Assembly: GCF_036250755.1 (NCBI RefSeq)
Contig: NZ_CP109583.1
Location: 3,224,001-3,288,000 of the forward strand
Source: Streptomyces uncialis
GTDB lineage: Bacteria; Actinomycetota; Actinomycetes; Streptomycetales; Streptomycetaceae
Length of the DNA stretch: 64,000 bases
Reading direction: 5' to 3'
Shown here: positions 62,377 to 64,000 of the stretch, one piece after another
How the letters are laid out: every line of letters starts with the position of its first letter
Numbering within the stretch: the first letter of the stretch is position 1
The notes under the pieces: generated by a model
Told to the model about the DNA's origin: nothing
The model's input: only the letters and a program-made list of their open reading frames with translations
The model's database searches: none
Made by a program: the position numbers and the translations under genes

Positions 62377-63129
62377 ATGCAGAACGTCCTGAATGCGCTG
62401 CGCGCCCTGGAGGAGGTCGCCGAGCGGCAGCCGATCGGCGTCGCGGAGCTGGCCCGGGCCATGGACCTGCCGAAGAGTTCGGTGCAGCGCGCCCTGGTCA
62501 CGCTGCACACCGCGGGCTGGATCAGACCGGCGTCGGGGACCACGACGCGGTGGATGGTCACCACCAAGGCCCTGCATGTCGGCAGACACGCCACCGGCGA
62601 ACTCCCGCTGCGCGACATCGCCGTACCCGTGATGGAGGAACTGCGCCGCCGCACCGACGAGACGGTGCATCTGGCGGTGCCCGAGGGCGGCAAGATCGTG
62701 CTGATCGAGCGGCTGGAGACCACCAAACCGGTACGGATCATCCTGCCCCTCGGGCAGAATCTGCCGGTGCACGCCTCCGCGAACGGCAAGGCGGTGCTCG
62801 CGGCGAGCCCCGTCGAGACCGTGGAGCGGCTGATCACCGAGGGGCTGTCCCGCTTCACCGACGCCTCGATCACCGAACCGCAGCGGCTGCGCGCCGAGCT
62901 GGCCGAGATCCGCGCGCGGGGCTACGCCACCAACTCCGGGGAGTGGCGCACCGATGTGTCCGCCGTCGCCAGCGCGGTGATCGGGGCGAACGGGACACCG
63001 GTCGCCAGCATCAGCATCAACGTCCCGACGAGCCGGCTGACCGAGGCCTCACGGGCGGCGTTCGGGGCGGCGGTCCACGAGGCGGCACAGGCGGTCGGCG
63101 AATCCCTGGGACGACGGCGCGGCGACTGA
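62377..63129 (+). CDS. IclR-family transcriptional regulator
   Basis: This 250-residue protein has an N-terminal winged helix (VAELARAMDLPKSSVQRALVTLHTAGWI, about residues 20-47) and a C-terminal GAF-like effector domain (VHLAVPEGGKIVLIERLE; LPVHASANGKAVLAA; GYATNSGEWRTDVSAVASAVIG). ATG 62377 is in frame with GAGGGAG seven bases upstream; the ATG at 62373 is out of frame. It is divergent from the aminotransferase and precedes the permease, so it likely controls both. Confidence 0.92.
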   Translation: MQNVLNALRALEEVAERQPIGVAELARAMDLPKSSVQRALVTLHTAGWIRPASGTTTRWMVTTKALHVGRHATGELPLRDIAVPVMEELRRRTDETVHLAVPEGGKIVLIERLETTKPVRIILPLGQNLPVHASANGKAVLAASPVETVERLITEGLSRFTDASITEPQRLRAELAEIRARGYATNSGEWRTDVSAVASAVIGANGTPVASISINVPTSRLTEASRAAFGAAVHEAAQAVGESLGRRRGD

Positions 63130-63222
63130 CGTCCGACCGGGGCGCGGCGGAAGAAGTTCCGGTCGCACCTCTTGACGCGCCTCCGTCGGCACGGATTCCA
63201 TACTCCTCATCGCGGAACCCGT

Positions 63223-63239
63223 ATTCCACATAACGGAAT
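63223..63239. promoter_or_regulatory. IclR-type operator upstream of the permease gene
   Basis: ATTCCACATAACGGAAT has 5-bp inverted arms around seven bases, resembling TTCC-N7-GGAA sites of Streptomyces IclR regulators. A nearby GGAA-N6-TTCC (from 63214) overlaps it. A GC hairpin (63243-63253 with 63264-63274) follows. A possible -35 TTGACG is at 63172-63177. Confidence 0.55.
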
Positions 63240-63375
63240 TTCGCACGGCGAGGTCTTCGGTCCCCTCGCCGTGCCGGACTGCGGCACCACCCTCTGTCGA
63301 AGCCGTCCACCCCCCACAGGAGGACGGCTTCGCCACGCCCGCAGCACGACCGTCGACCGAAGGCGAGGAAGCCTC

Positions 63376-64000
63376 GTGTCAGATCACGTCATATCCATCA
63401 TCGCGCTAGCGCTGGTCTTCACCATTGCCACATTCACGTCCGTGCACATGGGAGCGCTGGCGATCGTCGCCGCCTTTCTGGTCGGCAGCCTGTTCGTCGG
63501 ACAGACCTCCGACGACATCTTCGGCGGCTTCCCCGGCGATCTGTTCGTGGTGCTCGTCGGTGTCACGTTCCTGTTCGCCATCGCCAAGAACAACGGGACC
63601 GTCGACTGGCTGGTCCATGCCTCGACCCGCGCCGTACGCGGCCGGATCGCCCTGATCCCCTGGGCGATGTTCCTGGTCACCGCGGTGCTCACCGCCGTCG
63701 GGGCGGTCGTCCCCGCGGCCGTCGCCATCATCGCGCCGATCGGCATGGGATTCGCCGCCCGTTACCGGATCAATCCCGTCCTGCTCGGTCTCTTCATCAT
63801 CAACGGAGCCAGTGCCGGGGGATTCTCCCCGATCAGCATCTTCGGCAGCATCACCAACGGGGTCGTCGAGCGGAACGGCCTGCCGGGGAATCCGACGCTG
63901 CTCTTCGTCAGTTCCTTCCTCTTCAATGTGCTGCTCAGCCTGGTCGTCTTCTTCATGTTCGGCGGCAGGTCGCTCATCGGCCGCCGGGCGGGCGCCCCCG
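63376..64000 (+). CDS. MatC/SLC13-like permease, cut by window end
   Basis: The first 208 residues are visible and the frame is still open at 64000. At least six hydrophobic segments occur, with features of the dicarboxylate carrier MatC N-terminal family (FVVLVGVTFLFAIAKNNGTVDWL; AVGAVVPAAVAIIAPIGMGFA; NGASAGGFSPISIFGSITN). The substrate is probably an organic acid. GTG 63376 is preceded by GAGGAAG. It lies downstream of iclR behind its own operator-bearing region. Confidence 0.88.
   Translation, partial: MSDHVISIIALALVFTIATFTSVHMGALAIVAAFLVGSLFVGQTSDDIFGGFPGDLFVVLVGVTFLFAIAKNNGTVDWLVHASTRAVRGRIALIPWAMFLVTAVLTAVGAVVPAAVAIIAPIGMGFAARYRINPVLLGLFIINGASAGGFSPISIFGSITNGVVERNGLPGNPTLLFVSSFLFNVLLSLVVFFMFGGRSLIGRRAGAP

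Overview
The window is high-GC actinobacterial chromosome and is almost certainly from a Streptomyces. Codons are strongly G/C at third positions, many starts are GTG, and genes often overlap at ATGA or GTGA. The gene set is typical of the genus: nrdABS, epi-isozizaene synthase with a CYP170A-type P450, sigR-rsrA, a WblC/WhiB7 regulator and mycoredoxin. From memory, this order resembles the S. coelicolor region running from its nrdABS operon down to wblC and uvrD2. No phage, insertion sequence, CRISPR array or obvious genomic island is visible, so this is core-type chromosome with some accessory insertions.

Layout. At 0-5 kb lies the class Ia ribonucleotide reductase operon nrdA-nrdB-nrdS; any B12 riboswitch would lie left of the window. 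It is followed convergently by the albaflavenone pair (4.8-7.3 kb). Next come peptide deformylase, a TPR protein, two HD-domain membrane proteins and rsrA-sigR (7.7-14.2 kb), with a consensus sigma-R promoter upstream of sigR. From 14.3 to 24.7 kb are a hydrolase, an M50-like membrane protease, a YedK/HMCES protein, aroA-rsgA, a guanidinium-exporter-type SMR gene with a possible riboswitch, a TetR regulator with a 20-bp palindrome, hisN, a CBS protein, and katA divergent from its Fur-type regulator.

From 24.8 to 28.5 kb two identical initiator tRNA genes flank a methyltransferase and a Sel1-repeat protein. From 28.5 to 38.3 kb are UPF0182, a PPA1309-family protein, a PDZ/Lon-like protease, a 54-aa membrane protein, moaE, an NAD-dependent epimerase, a zincin and a Nudix protein. 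From 38.6 to 48.8 kb are two minus-strand operons. One is FemX-MurJ-response regulator-histidine kinase-lipoprotein, which looks like an envelope module. The other is TerD-AIM24, AIM24, AIM24. From 49 to 57.6 kb are a YgjP-like peptidase, an orphan E1-like protein carrying the only TTA codon I found, an ABC1 kinase-like protein, a small zinc-ribbon protein, wblC with a leader that looks like an attenuator, uvrD2, and a mycoredoxin gene behind a consensus sigma-R promoter. From 57.8 kb to the end is a probable hydroxy-acid/amino-acid catabolic module: FAD/Fe-S oxidase, class V aminotransferase, IclR regulator and a MatC-like permease cut by the window edge.

How the parts connect. Sigma-R and its thiol-based anti-sigma RsrA probably drive their own operon and the mycoredoxin gene, both within this window. 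katA with its Fur-type repressor adds peroxide defence, and WblC adds antibiotic- and redox-linked resistance. Three intergenic regions (15.0-15.6, 26.0-26.2 and 34.3-35.0 kb) carry one family of GC-rich dispersed repeats. Two copies contain a conserved hairpin core, and one has grown into a tandem array with a period of about 160 bp.
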